Origin: Saccoglossus kowalevskii
Lineage: Eukaryota; Hemichordata; Enteropneusta; Harrimaniidae
DNA length: 41,553 bases
NCBI RefSeq assembly: GCF_000003605.2
Contig: NW_003130866.1
Span: forward strand, 17,863-59,415
Reading direction: 5' to 3'
Shown here: in pieces, positions 22,201 to 35,559 of the stretch
Numbering within the stretch: the first letter of the stretch is position 1
Layout of the letters: each line of letters starts with the position of its first letter
Position numbers and translations under genes: made by a program
Notes under the pieces: generated by a model
The model's input: the letters and a program-made list of their open reading frames with translations, nothing else
What the model was told of the DNA's origin: nothing
Database searches by the model: none

Positions 22201-25200
22201 CTTGACATTGGCCTGCGCTGCACAATACCCCCAGAATGTTCAAATTTTATACCAAATGTATTGAAATCACATGAAAGTAAGTGTTCAAAGTGAGTGTTAC
22301 CTACCACATCAGGACTGGCCCAGGGTGCTGATGATGATGTCCTCCCTTTCAGCACATTATTTATACCCCTGCAGTAAAGACAAATGATGTTGCTTTTTAG
22401 TTAAAAATATGATATTATATAGTACAATAAATATATTTTTATGTACAATAAATGGTTAATTTCACTGTAAATTCTATACATGTACCCAACTGGACATCTA
22501 GGTGGATGTTAACAGGACATGCTAAATATTATGTATGTGGCCAAAACTTACCTTAATCTTTGTGAACTGGTAGATGGCATATCAATATCACTCAAAGAGG
22601 ATGTTCTACTTCCCATACTTCCCATAGAACTAGTTCGAGCTCTTCTGTAACCACCTATGATATAAAAGCATGTATATTTTACATACAAACACTCATGTCT
22701 GTATAAAGTCTTGCAGTACAACCATTCCATTTGATTGATTAACCCTTTGAGTCCAAAATTTTGATAAATTCACATTTTGTTTAATTTATTCTTAATTTTG
22801 GACCAAACAAGCAAAATAACTATTTTAACATAATCATGCAAATTTATTCTAAATGGGCTGATCTTCTGAATGCAGTCATTCCAACCAAAATAACAAAGAA
22901 AACTATTATATCGTCTTGACAGAGAGCGTTAATCCGGCACAAAAACATGGATGAGTTCAGGAAGAAATTTCAACAAACGAAGCGAGAGTTATTGAAAAGG
23001 TCGCAGGCAATTTCCTCTAAGAGAATGGCACTGAAAGTGGGGAATCCCTGGTTTCGAAACAAGTTCTTTTTGACAAGACGAATGTCAACATGGACCCCAA
23101 AGGTAATTTGATATTTAAACTTAACTCTCTGAAACATTGAAAATCTAGACAAAAAGCTCTGACTTCCCGTAGGTACGCTGATGAACACGTATGTACCGGT
23201 AGTTTGCAATAGTGTCTCACTGGTATTCTTTGCCAAAATATCATGGTAGTCGAAACGCTCCAGTACTCCATACTTCCTGTCTTGTCATTCGCAATTTATT
23301 CAAGCCTATTACGTTTATACACAATATTTATTATTAGGTTCGACTGACTGTTGACAGTCTAATGTAGTATGTGTAGGGCATTACAAGATAATTATCATAG
23401 ATATTTTTACCAGAATATAATGGTGATGGTCTCGTCCTTTCTCTACCTCTCTCAGCAGATGATGGATTTCGGCTTCTATCTAAGTTACCATATCTTCTAA
23501 TAGAACGATCTCTGTCAATTTAAGACAATGCAATGATAAATTAGTAATAACGGTTACAAAGTGAACATTACGTATTGATATAAAATCATAACAATATGCA
23601 CCTTTTTGATTTGGCATCATCCTGTTTGCGTTTTTTATCAGATATATAAGCAGTAGGGTCAAATCGTGGCAGTCTGCAACCTGTAATAAAATACAAATGC
23701 AAATGAATCAAGTTTATTAAAACAGACATACCTACGTGTATAGACTTCTTTTGTTTTTGTATTATTTTTTAATTTATTTAGAGTACTATGTATTACCTGA
23801 TGGCGTGATACTCCTAGCAGATGACACTGATGATGGCCTTTCCCTCGATAATGATCTATCTCTTGACAGTGATCTCTCCCTTGGTAGTGATCGCGGCCTC
23901 CTGATTCTTTCTCTTTCCCTTCTCTGTGCTGATGATGACACATTAGGTATGGGTGATGCTCTGCTTATCCTTCTATTATAAGAACACCATCAATTAATTA
24001 TTAACAATTACAAGCCTACATGGAAAAAAATATACAAGTAAACTGTCATTCTGCTTATAAATTTGAACCAGGTGATCAGATCAATCAGTGATGAAATTGA
24101 CATTCATCCTGGCTTTCAACATCTAATCTGTTACGCTTGGCTTGAATTTTCAATTCTCATCAATTCTTACTATGCTTGGCCACTGACTCTTGTACCAGAA
24201 TAAGATTATCAGCACAAATGCATGGACATTAAGCAGGGGAGATTACTGTATTCCAGAGGTAAGGTTAAATATACATGAAAACCAACCATACTTGATCTAT
24301 TAAAAGTATATCTCCGATAGAAGATTACAAAAACCAAATATTGTGTATGCTTGATCAATAAAATCTGACTTATTGACACATCTCTGTCATTTATGTAAGC
24401 TAATGCAGTACAGGATATACAACAAAAGCATGGCCAAATACCTGTCTGATTGAGATATCAATAACAGAAAAAAATAGTATTATGAATAAATTTAAGGGCT
24501 ATTTTGAAATAAAATAAAAGCAAGCTGTTCATACAATCAACAGTTTGATCTTACCCTCTTTTGAACACTGCTAATTCATTGGTAAGACTTTTCACACGTG
24601 CACGCAAGTTTCGCTCACTTGCCCTCAACTCTTCAACCTACCATTCAAATGAAAAAGAAAAAATATAGTCACTTATAGTGGAGTGGTAGATAATGATAGT
24701 TGAGCTACTCAGTGTTGACAATTTTACCAGATTCGATGATGGTAAAAACAAGAAATATTTTCACCTCTTCAAGTAGACTCCTGTAATCCTGATTTCTTTT
24801 ATTAGCTTGCCTTCGAAATTTTGCTTTCTCTGTAGTCACTTCATCCTCTAAGTTTTTCACAATATTTTTCAGTATTCTTACTTCCTTTGCGGCACTACCT
24901 TTACTTGTATTTTTCACTTCTCTTCTAAACTGCATGTAAGCGGCTTCTATTTCTTCTTTTTCTTTTAGCACTTTTTCATATCTGGGTTGGACAGAGATCA
25001 AAAACTTGAAAAATTAAATTAAATGTTATAATAGGTCTTACATTAAAATTGAACTTGATCCCCATAGACAACAATGTAATAACTTTGAAATTCTAAAAAT
25101 GTAAACTGTAAAGTTATTAAAATCCAAAATATTAAACATAATCACAGGAGCTGAATATCTCTAAAAATGAAATTGATTCAACCACACTGGTATTGGTAAT

Positions 25201-28200
25201 ATTGCTTGTGCCTGTCTACCAATCAGGTTTTCACTGATACTTAACCCACAAATGTAAGGCTTCATTATTCTAATATCATATATTAAATAAAACAGTTTGA
25301 GTAGAAATAGCACACCCAAACAATATTCAATTTTTTTAATCACCAAGCAACAGACAACAATCAGACTACAATCCCACAAAACAAAACAAAACAACTGACC
25401 ACACTACAATACACAACACAAGCAAAAAAGTTGTTTTGATGCAGAAGGGATTAAATTTATGGGTGCCTATGTGACCCTGTTTCTTGATACAAATGCTAAT
25501 TGTGGTGTGAAACCTATACTAGCCACATATGATTTCATACAGGATACAAACAATTCATTTATCAGTATACATTGATTCACTAGAAACCATTTCACTTCAT
25601 TGTTAGACAGTAGATTAATTTACTGCAGATACACGTTCCCACATGTTTAAAAAAAACAAGGTTCAACCTTGTGTTAATTATAACCCATTACTTAAAACCA
25701 TGTGTGAACAGATTAATTAATCTGGACTTGACCTGAGCATGGAAAGTACTAAGGAAAGGAGTCACAACACCTCTCAGGTGGCCACTTACTGGGAATAAGC
25801 CTCTTAACTTGCTTATTTCTTTTTTGTTTCAACCCTAGTTAATCCAGATATGGACATTGTCTAGCTCATCGTTGATGTCGATGATAGTTTGTGATTGTTT
25901 ACACAAGTAACGAATTGCGAATGCTCAAAATATGCATTTCACAACCGGAAATTCAACAGATGAATGTTTGACTTCACAGATTTCCATTTATGTATGGGTG
26001 TCTCAAAACAGCGTTTGCGACCGCAGTTACGACTCGCCAAAGTAGTAGCAAAGGTGCTTTGCGACCTGAGAAAAAGCATTTTGTGACAGCGTTAAACTTT
26101 CTTTTTATGGCTAATGTTCATTCTCCAATATTTAGTGAAGCTTTGTTTGGCTTCATTGCCACACCAGCGAGTCATCGCCATTTTGTTTTGTTTATTTGAC
26201 ACTAACGCTCTGTTTTCCAGGCTTGCTGTTCATTTTATTTAAATATACAAATCTCACACTGCACTAATGTCCCATGTAAAACAACGCATCGCGTTGTGTC
26301 TGGCAGTATGACCCTGGATATAAACAAATTATCGCTGTCCTCACCAGTCCCTATCATGGTCGATTTTGACAGGTTTTACTCACATGACTAGTAATTATGA
26401 ACATCGTGATTTTAGATACTCGTTATATACGAAAAAATAAAAAAGGTTGTTGCAGTATTGTTCATTTTCCCCTACTACTAGGCTTGTTGGTACGCATTTA
26501 TGTATCAGAATTTTAATTCAATGTCTGTCTAAATATAACTATTACGAAATTAGTAGAATAATAAAACAAAACAGTAATCCAAAGCCCGAAGTGAAACTAA
26601 TTTGGGAAGCTATTTCATCTGCAGCACTTTGTTTTATCCCAGGGGACGTTGACCCGGGCATCTTTGGACTTTTATATAGAACCGCTTGGCCGGGAAAGTG
26701 ATCTCCTCCACATACGATACTATTGCTCTGTAAATGCGTTAGGTTTAGACATTGTGATGATTGGATAATTTGGAAAATTATTTACGAAAAGGTTTTATTT
26801 CAATGAATGTAGTGTGTCACCACGTGACAGATGATAAATGGCCATCGAATCATCAGCCGAACAGCAGCCGAACTTACAGTTCGATGCGCGTTACTTATCA
26901 TCACTGCACAAAGCAGCTTTGGATAGAACTCATTTGCATATTCGAATATGTTCTAACTACAAGTCCCAGTCGGTTCACACAGTTATGCGAAAGTCACTTG
27001 GTTACTTTAATCACTTTAATAAGACGTTTCACGCCCCGACTCTGGCAAAATAGTTCAGTTAAATAGTTATTAAATATACATGACTTGCGTTAGAAAAGTA
27101 CAATCCTTTCCTAAATGCCGATGAATTAGATTGTACAATAAATGACTAACTTTATAAACTTACTAGAACCTTTGTGGTCTATTGCTGCTAGACGCGGGAA
27201 ATCAAACCCGTTCAAGCCAGAAATAGTATTGAAATATTCACCAGAATACAAGATAAACGGAAATGTTAGGAAACTCTTTTCAGTGAAATTAGTCTTTAAT
27301 GTTTCTTTCCTAACTATATACGATAACAGGACGTTTTAGTGTATCACGTGCGCCATTTCACTACAGTAACATTACCTTGCAAAAATGGTTCGTATTTACG
27401 TTTTTACTGAAGTCTGACATTAATAAATAGTTCAGATGTCACATACGTTTTTTTCCCACTTTTTGTAGTACGTTTTCAGATGTAACAGCTACAGGAAAAT
27501 GGCCGTGTGTAGTGAGGTGATTGACCACAAAATTAAAGGCTGCCTGTGGCAGAGACACTATTGCGTAAAGCGCAAAGACCTATGGGAAGGAGATTGGGTA
27601 GCAGCATGGTCCTACGAGAGCTTTGCGACCGAGTCGCAAAATGCCTTTTCTCGGGTCACAAAGCACTGTTGCTACCACTTAGGCAAGTCGCAACTGTTCG
27701 CAAACACTGTTTTGAGGCACCCATACATACCTCAGATTTCACATGTCTTAATTATTAGCAACTGTAACAAGAACAAGATTTCAAGCATCTACAAGAACAA
27801 TTCCTAAGGACTCCTAAAAAATATTATCACAGAGAAAGTGTCTAGGCATGCCCTTCTTTTGATACTATCCTTTCTGGTGCTGTTCGCCGATGCCCGGTAG
27901 TCAAAAATTTCAAACAATTTCGGGCGTCAAACCCACACACTGGCAATGGTACCATTGAATAATGCAATCGTTATTGTCACAGGCAATCATTGCTTATAAA
28001 GTCTCATCACCATTATAAATACAAAAAGATTCATGATGGCTCATCAGTTCTTCTTCAATTGATGTTATATCTGCCAATTCTTCATTAAAGTTCACCAAGA
28101 TCACCGAAAACATTCAAACTAAACGCAATTTTATTTATGTACAGTTCGTCTATCGCTTCCGAGCATGCTCCAAATATTACCGAACGCTCAAGATTAGCGT

Positions 28201-31200
28201 AATCCATTGTAAGAAGGTGCTAAGAGCTAACGGGAACCAATGTTTTTGAACAAACACTGACAAACGATTACAGGGTAAAGCTAAAACAATAGCGTCGTGG
28301 TTCCTTCAGTTAGTACCTTCCATGACCTGAATTAGCTTAGGTCAAAGTCAGAGGGCTTGACATCAAGTAAAGGGAAAACAACTGCAACATGTTAACAGAT
28401 CTAGCAGGTTTAACCCCACTGATAACAAATATTTAGCACATGTGAAGAAGACTTCAAACATGTAGCACATTTTACAAGTTAATTACTTGAGACCCTCTTT
28501 ATGAAATACAACCCAAAATAATATTGAAAATAATAATTATGAAAAATAATTATGAATTCTGGTTAGTTGTATGTTCAAATGATGCATCCAAGAAATCACA
28601 AAACAAATTATTTCTATGGAAATGAATTTGGAGACATAATCTTTCATTTTTTCCTTGCTTGAGTCGATTAACGGTCTCTTAACATCAAACAATTATGAAT
28701 TGTACATAAGAATTATTAGTTATTTTACACCTACTCTTTTTTAATCCTAGTGAATTCTCCTTCTCTGTAGTCTGGATGCTTCTAGAAAATAAATAAAGAA
28801 ATTATTTAGTTTTATGCAATGGTTCTAACCAGACTACTGAACCCAACGTACATTTGTAATGTTCATTTACAACTTACAAGTTAGAAATTTAATACTTACT
28901 TGTTTTCTTATCCTTTTAATTTCTTCCCTGAGTGTTCTTACTGTTTCTTGTAATAAGACTGGGTCTGGTTTACCCATGTAAGGTAGAGGTAGTGGATAGT
29001 GTATCCTGTCAATGGTACACATATGGTTTAATTATTCAAAGATATATACAAGAGTCTTAAAAATGCACTGCCAAAATCTTTGACACTGGGTCCACCTGGG
29101 CAAATGTTTCTTTCAACATGCATTAGTGTCAGCAAGTGACTTGAAAATTAGTACACCTTGCACAACAAATATTACAGATTCTTTCAACATGCATTAGTGT
29201 CAGCAGGTGACTTGAAAATTAGTACACCTTGTACAACAAATATTACAGATTCTTTCAACATGCATTAGTGTCAGCAGGTGACTTGAAAATTAGTACACCT
29301 TGCACAACAAATATTACAGATACAGGGACACCTATAGGAAGTATATCATGGTAGCAATTCAATAATAATTAAAAAAGAATTATTATATGTACCTGTCAAA
29401 CTCTACTGTGTATGTGAGTATTAAATATCTTTTAGTATTCAGTGCTGTTGACTTGGCTCCAGGAATAGCTCTAGTTCCAACACCAGCTTTACGATTTCTT
29501 AGCAATTCTAGATCTGCATAGGTTAATAAATCTAGTGAGACTGCATCACTTGTCTGAAAGTTAACACCACAAAATGTTAATATTGATCAATATTTATATT
29601 GCCTTGTCATATATAGTAATGCAAGTGTATAACAGTATATGTAGTGACAGTAGAAAGATAATTGAAACTTGTATCTCTATATTGGGATTGTTAGTAGGTG
29701 GCTGCATAAAGTATTTTCACAGCTGCTACTATTGAAAAAAAAAGTTCTTGAATATTATAAATTCATGATCACTAAACCAGAAACAATTTACAAACAGTAA
29801 TAAAAATAGCCCAATGTTATCAAAGTACAACCAATGTCCTATATTAGGGAATACATAGACTAGAAATAACACTCAAATGAATTACAGCACCCAACACATG
29901 ACACAGAGGGACTATTCACTTTTCCCCACTTGCAACAAATATGCAAAGTCTTCATTGGTATCCATTCAACTGTACTGGTATACTGGTACTGGCATGCTAA
30001 GGGCCTAACTTACTAAGGGCCTAACTAAATTCCATAATTCTGTAATCACAGGCTAGACGTACAACGTAATCAATCAAATATTTTTTTCGTACACTGTAAA
30101 AATGTGTAATTTTTCTCGGTACGTACAAGAATTTACATCCAAATAAAAAATGTAAAGAATTATCCAGGGAAATTACATTTTTGAAACTGTAAAACGACTA
30201 GATGACACAATTCACTGCAAAATTCAATTTTCATTGTAAACTGTAAAAACGTCTTTTTTTTCTTGTAAATTGTAAAAAGCCCTTTTTATTTCTCGTAAAA
30301 CTGTACCAGCCACCCCCCTTGCCCCCCCCCCCTCTAACTGGAGTTCACACAGGCCTAAATTGATTACATTAATGGTTTTTTTTTCATCAATAAAGTAGCG
30401 CTTGATAAGTTGGAGATCGAGAAAGTTTTCTATTTTTCCCTATCTACAATTATATTTTAGGATGCAGGCACCAATATACTTGATCTAAATATTACAGCAT
30501 TGACTACACCATTAACAATTTATAGTACACTCACCTTTGTGACAGCAGTTTCTAACATACTAACAAATATGCTATACTGCTTAAAATTACCAGTTTTATG
30601 GGTTAGGTCTTCAATATCTGTAAGAGGAATTGATTACACAGGGAAATGGTCATTATTAGAAAATACATCTGTATGGCAACTACCTGCCAATGATATTGTT
30701 ACGCTGCCACAATTAATAAAACTGTGATTTCTCAATAATTATATTTACTACTGGTAGTTTATTTCACATGTAATAATGCTACAAAATGGAAGACATCGTG
30801 TCACAACATGCTCACAACTTCAAAACATGTGACAGTTAATCACAACCATCTACAAAATTGAAATTAAAGTTAAATATTTTTATTGGTTTTGAAAAGTGTT
30901 CTTCATCATTTCATATTCGTATATTCAATATTAGGATGTATTATTATTATTATTTATCGTCTCAGAAATAAATTCAAACCCAGTAAACACATACACGACA
31001 CATCACGTTTGAATACTGGCACTCAATCACTGACCTAGATCCTAACGGCGACAACGCAATTCAGTGAATGATTCTTCCACAAGATTTACATAAAATGCCG
31101 ATAAATGTTTATTGTAGACACAGATAAAGTATTCGAAAATTTTAAAATTGTCGTGAAATTGACTTTACTTACAGGATGCGTCAAACGTTCCTCTCCACTG

Positions 31201-31332
31201 GTCAGCACTGAGTCTATCCTCAACTTCCACAGTCAACGTTGATGCATCTGACACATGCATACTGACAATGTATTCCATACCACGAAAAACGCATGTTGAA
31301 GAGATTACACTGTTACCTTCTTCGTGAGCCAT
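19253..31332 (-). CDS. CCDC61: CCDC61 (VFL3), centrosomal/basal-body coiled-coil protein
   Basis: Coding exons (minus, high to low): 31332-31173, 30617-30535, 29553-29393, 29005-28900, 28781-28735, 24981-24765, 24637-24555, 23972-23797, 23680-23602, 23511-23411, 22654-22552, 22368-22305, possible 22-base exon 21931-21910 (approximate), 21419-21315, 19353-19253 (TGA). Phases agree throughout, giving about 535 aa, or 529 if exon 12 ends at 22301 and joins 21419 directly; human is 512. Residues 1-150 form the SAS6/XRCC4-like head (VFRGMEY, VEVEDRLSADQWRGTFDAS, EDLTHKTGNFKQY, YPLPLPYMGKPDPV). A coiled coil spans about 150-285, ending SLTNELAVFKRG. Next comes an Arg/Ser-rich tail with a PRFDPTAYI motif (about residue 350), and a C-terminal helix EMSEIDARLNALQQFM. 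In other species CCDC61 localises to centrosomes or basal bodies and aids ciliary positioning and spindle function. Confidence 0.93.
19633..19800. repeat. 54-bp tandem triplicate in last CCDC61 intron
   Basis: Three nearly identical 54-base units start at 19633, 19687 and 19741 (cctgacaaggtcacatgagt and on). A fourth partial unit starts at 19795. The period is divisible by 3, so both strands show open frames; these are array artefacts. The units contain aaggtcacatga, an AGGTCA-like half-site. Confidence 0.95.
25986..26222 (-). repeat. Dispersed hairpin-rich repeat, copy 2 (inverted)
   Basis: Reverse-complement relative of 1911-2080, in CCDC61 intron 5. The core 25990-26095 is very close to copy 1. 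The far end (tgacactaacgctctgttttccag, 26197-26220, read in reverse) matches the left end of copy 1. Copy 2 therefore seems to be the longer form, with about 100 bases missing from copy 1. Confidence 0.7.
27618..27735 (+). repeat. Dispersed hairpin-rich repeat, copy 3
   Basis: Same orientation as copy 1 and more diverged. It starts with the perfect hairpin TTTGCGACCGAGTCGCAAA (27622-27640) and ends at the shared gttttgaggcacccatacat. Together with copy 2 it forms an inverted pair with matching outer ends about 1.75 kb apart. The left border may extend to about 27497. Confidence 0.65.
29108..29320. repeat. 71-bp tandem triplicate in CCDC61 intron 3
   Basis: Three units start at 29108, 29179 and 29250 (ttctttcaacatgcattagt and on, ending aaatattacaga). 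They are almost identical, which implies a recent expansion. They lie between the exons at 29393-29553 and 28900-29005. Confidence 0.95.
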
Positions 31333-32040
31333 GGTTTGTTCGAACTCTAAATCCCAATTAATATCGGTTTTCTCTGCAAAGTTGTTAACGATTCAACGGA
31401 CGGAGAGATCCCTGGAGACACACACTCCTTTGGTCGATTCACGCCGAAACACGACAATATCCCGGGATACAAAAAAGTTACGTTAACATGCACTCGATCA
31501 GAAAAAAATACTACAAAATACAAACTGAGATCGCAAACTCACAAGATCAGCTTACGTCGTACCCTTCCAAGGATTGTGATGTTGTGAGTCTGACAGTCTA
31601 CAAAAACTTGACTCAACTTGCTCCAGCTGTGAACTCGTTCATTCAATGTACCGAGTCGAACGAATCATATAACTGTGTGTTCTTGAATGTATTCACCTAA
31701 AAGATGTCCGTTTACCAATCTAGTCGAATCTTATACGTCTTCGTCAAAACTATTTATTTTTCTTCTCAAACCTACTAACACAATTTTGAAGGAAACCGCC
31801 ATGTATAAGTCAGGGTTTAGCGGAAGTGACGTTGAAATTACGCTTTGCACTTTACAAGTCGTTAGTGGCGCTGTTTCGAAGGAGTCGTTCGTTTGGTTCA
31901 GGTGCAGCTAACGAGCAATAAATTGAAATAGTAAATTCTCTGGGACAACATTTATGTTACAGGCTAGTTAATATAAAGGAAAGAGGGGAAATTAAAAGCT
32001 GTTCATAAGCTACCCTCCACCTGAAAACAAATTGTCTTCC
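31333..32040. promoter_or_regulatory. Presumed CCDC61 promoter region
   Basis: This lies upstream of the CCDC61 start codon. GCGGAAGTGACGTTG at 31820-31834 resembles the composite ETS-CRE motif common in housekeeping promoters. The nearby accgccatgt (near 31796) resembles a YY1 site on the minus strand. Plus-strand open frames here (31488-31700, 31687-31911) have no splice context or recognisable motif. The exact transcription start cannot be seen. Confidence 0.4.
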
Positions 32041-32300
32041 CCTCCTGTTGACCAAACTCATCTTTCCCCTGTCCTCATTAAAAAAAAACAACACTTTTTT
32101 CCCTACTCCCCTACCGCCAACTTGCCTTTCTTGTTCTCCTGTTGACCAAACTCATCTTTCCCCTGCCCTCATTAAAAAAACAAACACTTTTTTGCCTACT
32201 CCCCTACCGCCAACTTGCCTTTCTTGTTCTCCTGCTGACCAAATTCATTTTTCCCCTCCCCTCATTAAAAAACAAACACTTGTTTGCCTCCTCCTCTCAT
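32041..32300. repeat. 94-bp tandem triplicate, pyrimidine-rich
   Basis: Three units start near 32046, 32140 and 32233 (tgttgaccaaactcatcttt and on). They are rich in ccctac and cctcatt words with A-runs of 6-9 bases. The 102-codon plus frame here is an artefact of the array. C/T-rich non-tandem sequence continues to about 32470. Confidence 0.9.
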
Positions 32301-32869
32301 TGGCTTCTATGGGCTTCTTGAATACATTAACCGCTCTGCGATATTTGTTTATGTAAATACCCTACCCACTAAAAAAAAGTTTCCCTGTCCTTGCATGTTT
32401 TTTTAGAAATCTGCCCTGCCCACTGATATTTCCCGCCCCTACAAAAAAAGAAAAAAATCTCCTGCCCTCAACAAAAATCCATTAGAACAGCTTTTCCGAT
32501 GAACAGCTCCATTTGCTGGACCTGTTGGTTATCGGTTTAAAATGTTTTCTCTCTAACATTATACACTGAAATTTCAGTAATGTAGCCGGTCAATCATAGA
32601 GGGACTAAGGTTCTACTACTAAGATGTAAGAGTAAAAATGTAAAACATAGAGAGAAAGTCATTGCCAAGTCAGCTAGCTACACGTATGGAGTTCAATGAG
32701 CACGCACCCAGAACGTATTGAACCAACCAACACCCTTCTGTACACATGCAGTAGTGGGGGAATATTTTTACAGCTATTCTAAATTAAAAAATATTCGCAT
32801 TATAGTGTTCATGAAGTACAAATTAATACTAAAATAAACAGGAAGAAAAATTGGTTTTGACCAAGACTG

Positions 32870-33830
32870 TTAGGTCTTTCGTAAAGAATTCAAATACATG
32901 ACAAACCTAATAAAAAAACACCCAGACGATACGCGTATTCGTAGTAACTTCTTCAAGTTTAAAAAAAATAAGAAAACAATTAAACGAACAAAAAAAATAA
33001 ACCTCGAAAATTATAAAGGTGAACCTACGGCGTTTTGGAAAATACTGAATGAAGTTACTTAATATCACCCACTTGATTCTAACGAATGTTTTTCATATTT
33101 CAATATTTTTTTAAACTCAAATATTTCGAGTGAAATAAACAAATGCGATACAAATATGAACCTGGTGACAAATCGATACCAGCAAGTGAGATCTTGAATG
33201 CAATAAATCGCCGAAAAATGATAAAGCTTCGACAGAAGATAAAATGTGCAACAAAATATTTAAAATTGGCCAGTTTTACCTGACAGACATTGTACAACAA
33301 TGTCTGTGCGTCGAATAACTTCCAAAATCTTGAAGTACATCCATTTATAGGGGAATCGCCATATCAAGTTGTTTCGGTATGCTATTTACAGGTGTACTCA
33401 ATGTCAGATTAACGGATTTATTGCATACGTATTTGGCTTTCGTAAAAACCAATGCACATCAGACAATCTATTTATCTTGAATAAAATGGTTAACTTGAAT
33501 GAATATCTGTACCATAACGAGCCTTAATAAGTTGAAAATAACAAACCTTCAAAACAGAAGGGTAAGAAACAAACAGATTTTATGCATACTTAGAAATACC
33601 TTGACAATGTCTGGCATGACGGTTTATACAAAAACTATTAAAATAGCCTGAGGGGGTTACAGGAAATGCGTATAAAACAATAAAACACATTACAGTAATA
33701 TTACATAGAAAGTAAAAACAAATGGAAGACTAACAAAAGAATATCAATCGCATTCTGGAGTAAAACAAGGTTAGTAATGTCTAATAATCTATTAATGTCG
33801 TGTCCAAAGTATGAACAACAAACTGAAGAA
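32870..33830 (+). mobile_element. Degenerate LINE (non-LTR) reverse-transcriptase fragment
   Basis: Short islands in plus frames match LINE RT text in the right order. They are ENYKGEPTAFWKILNE (near 33003-33050), FGFRKNQCTSDNLFILNKM (near 33435-33488) and TNGRLTKEYQSHSGVKQG (near 33718-33772). Frameshifts and stops lie between them. It is an old fragment without ends; the clade was not determined. Confidence 0.75.
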
Positions 33831-35189
33831 AGTCTATAGTTGGATATATGACCAAGCACATAAATAATTTCTATAACTTGTCAGTTCATAGTCTATATAT
33901 TTCAATACGCTACAATTTATTAAACAGTGCCTTAAAACAAGACACAGCACCTCATAGTAGGAGTATAATTATGGATATATTATTAGTTACCACACTGCTG
34001 TCTTAACAAAGTCAGTGCTGTGTCAATAAAAAATATCATAATAGAGAAAATGGCATAATATAAAAATGAAACAGAGCATCATGGGTATTTATAGTTAACT
34101 GTGCACAAACTCCCAAATGATGAATGGCTAGGGCACTATAAAATCGCCTTCCATCGACCATTTAACATAAACTACTACAATATATAACAGACATAATGCA
34201 AAATAAATCCAGATTAAGTATTTTAATGCAAAATTTTATAGTTTGGGTGTATTTGAAGACTAAAGTTTAGTTGTCTGGCAGAGTGACAAAGAATTGTCCT
34301 ATGTTTGTGTAGTATGTGACCTTTTCGTCTGCTCCGTATCCATGAACATATCGCGTTGCCCGTGTATAACATTATGTGTTCTTTTATGGAAAGTTAGTGG
34401 GGGTGTGTGCACTGATCGAAGATTCAATAGTGAATGACTTGTTTCTTTGTTTGTTTGTTTAGTTTGTTCATGTTATTAGGATTCTGGACATTGCCTTTAA
34501 ATGCATTTTCTTTGCGAAACATTTTTGTTGTATACAGTTATGTTCTTACTATGACGAGGCGGAAAGAAGATAAACGTAACAGCGAACTAGATTCCGGAAG
34601 AAAATCCACAATAATAGATCGATTCCTCACATAACTATAAATATAACTATATGAAGTGAATGGGTGTTTTCAATTCCATTCAACAATTAACATAACAAGA
34701 GCCTTTCTCCACACCCGCTTTCTGAGCAATAACTCATTTTACCTTTAATTGAGCCTAACAAGTCGATTACTGGTATATTAGTACATTATAAGGAGATAAA
34801 TTCAAAATAAGTTTCAGGTCTGAAAAACGGTGGATTGAATCGTTTTAAGGTAGCTAAGGGTTTGATGACGTTTTTGAATAAAGCATTCTCTGTCCGTTGT
34901 CTCATTCAGAACCGTAATTTAGCGTATATGATTCAAAAGCATAAGTATAGACGGACAACTGAAGTTCGCGCAAACTGGACAGTCATTGTTTACATAAGTT
35001 CCACATGACAACAACAATGGCGAACCTTGTAAATTATCGTAGTGTTGAGTACTAAGTAAAGCTGGCTTAGACGTTCTATCTTGTACTAAACCTGATGGCT
35101 CCTGTTTTATTTAAGGTCCGGAAATAGATTGTTGATTTGAAAAGTTTGTCGTTTTAACATTACTTTGCTTTATTTATTTACTTTGCTTT
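33831..35189. other. AT-rich intergenic DNA, no gene seen
   Basis: I see nothing supportable. A 66-codon plus frame at 34434 begins in a tttgtttgtttgttt run and has no homology I can recognise. Confidence 0.55.
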
Positions 35190-35460
35190 ATGTTCATTGC
35201 AGGCCATTAAAAAATCTCAGATCTTGACTCCAAATTACTTGAATTCAATTCATTTTAGCCAACTTTATTTTTTTTATAAGAAGCGCACCCATATGAATTC
35301 ATCTTTGTGGTGTTACGTGACTTTCGGTGTACAACAGGGTTCAATCCTTCAGGCTTGGCCTCCTCTTCTTCTTTGCCATGTATGTGTTGATCATGTTACA
35401 CATACTATGTGTCTTCATACAACATTGACGACTCGAACGCAGTTCACATCGTTATAGCCC
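35190..35460 (+). mobile_element. Small LINE reverse-transcriptase fragment
   Basis: A plus frame reads CYVTFGVQQGSIL and then a Pro/Leu-rich stretch (35310-35375). This corresponds to the LINE RT motif (GVPQGSILGPLLF) just before the active-site box. The text before and after is decayed. It may belong with the fragment at 32870-33830, but the two are not contiguous. Confidence 0.6.
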
Positions 35461-35559
35461 AATTTGTATTCTGTCTCAATTATAGAGGCTAGATCTTAAT
35501 ATAAACAAGTATCAAATTATTTAGTCGCTCACTGACAACTTGAAAACTAATTCAATTGC

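Noticed and set aside
23736-23981. 81-codon plus-strand open frame rich in Asp/Ser/Leu
   Set aside because: Antisense of the Arg/Ser-rich CCDC61 exon 8.
27499-27807. 102-codon plus-strand open frame
   Set aside because: Falls in the dispersed hairpin repeat; the other copies do not keep the frame.
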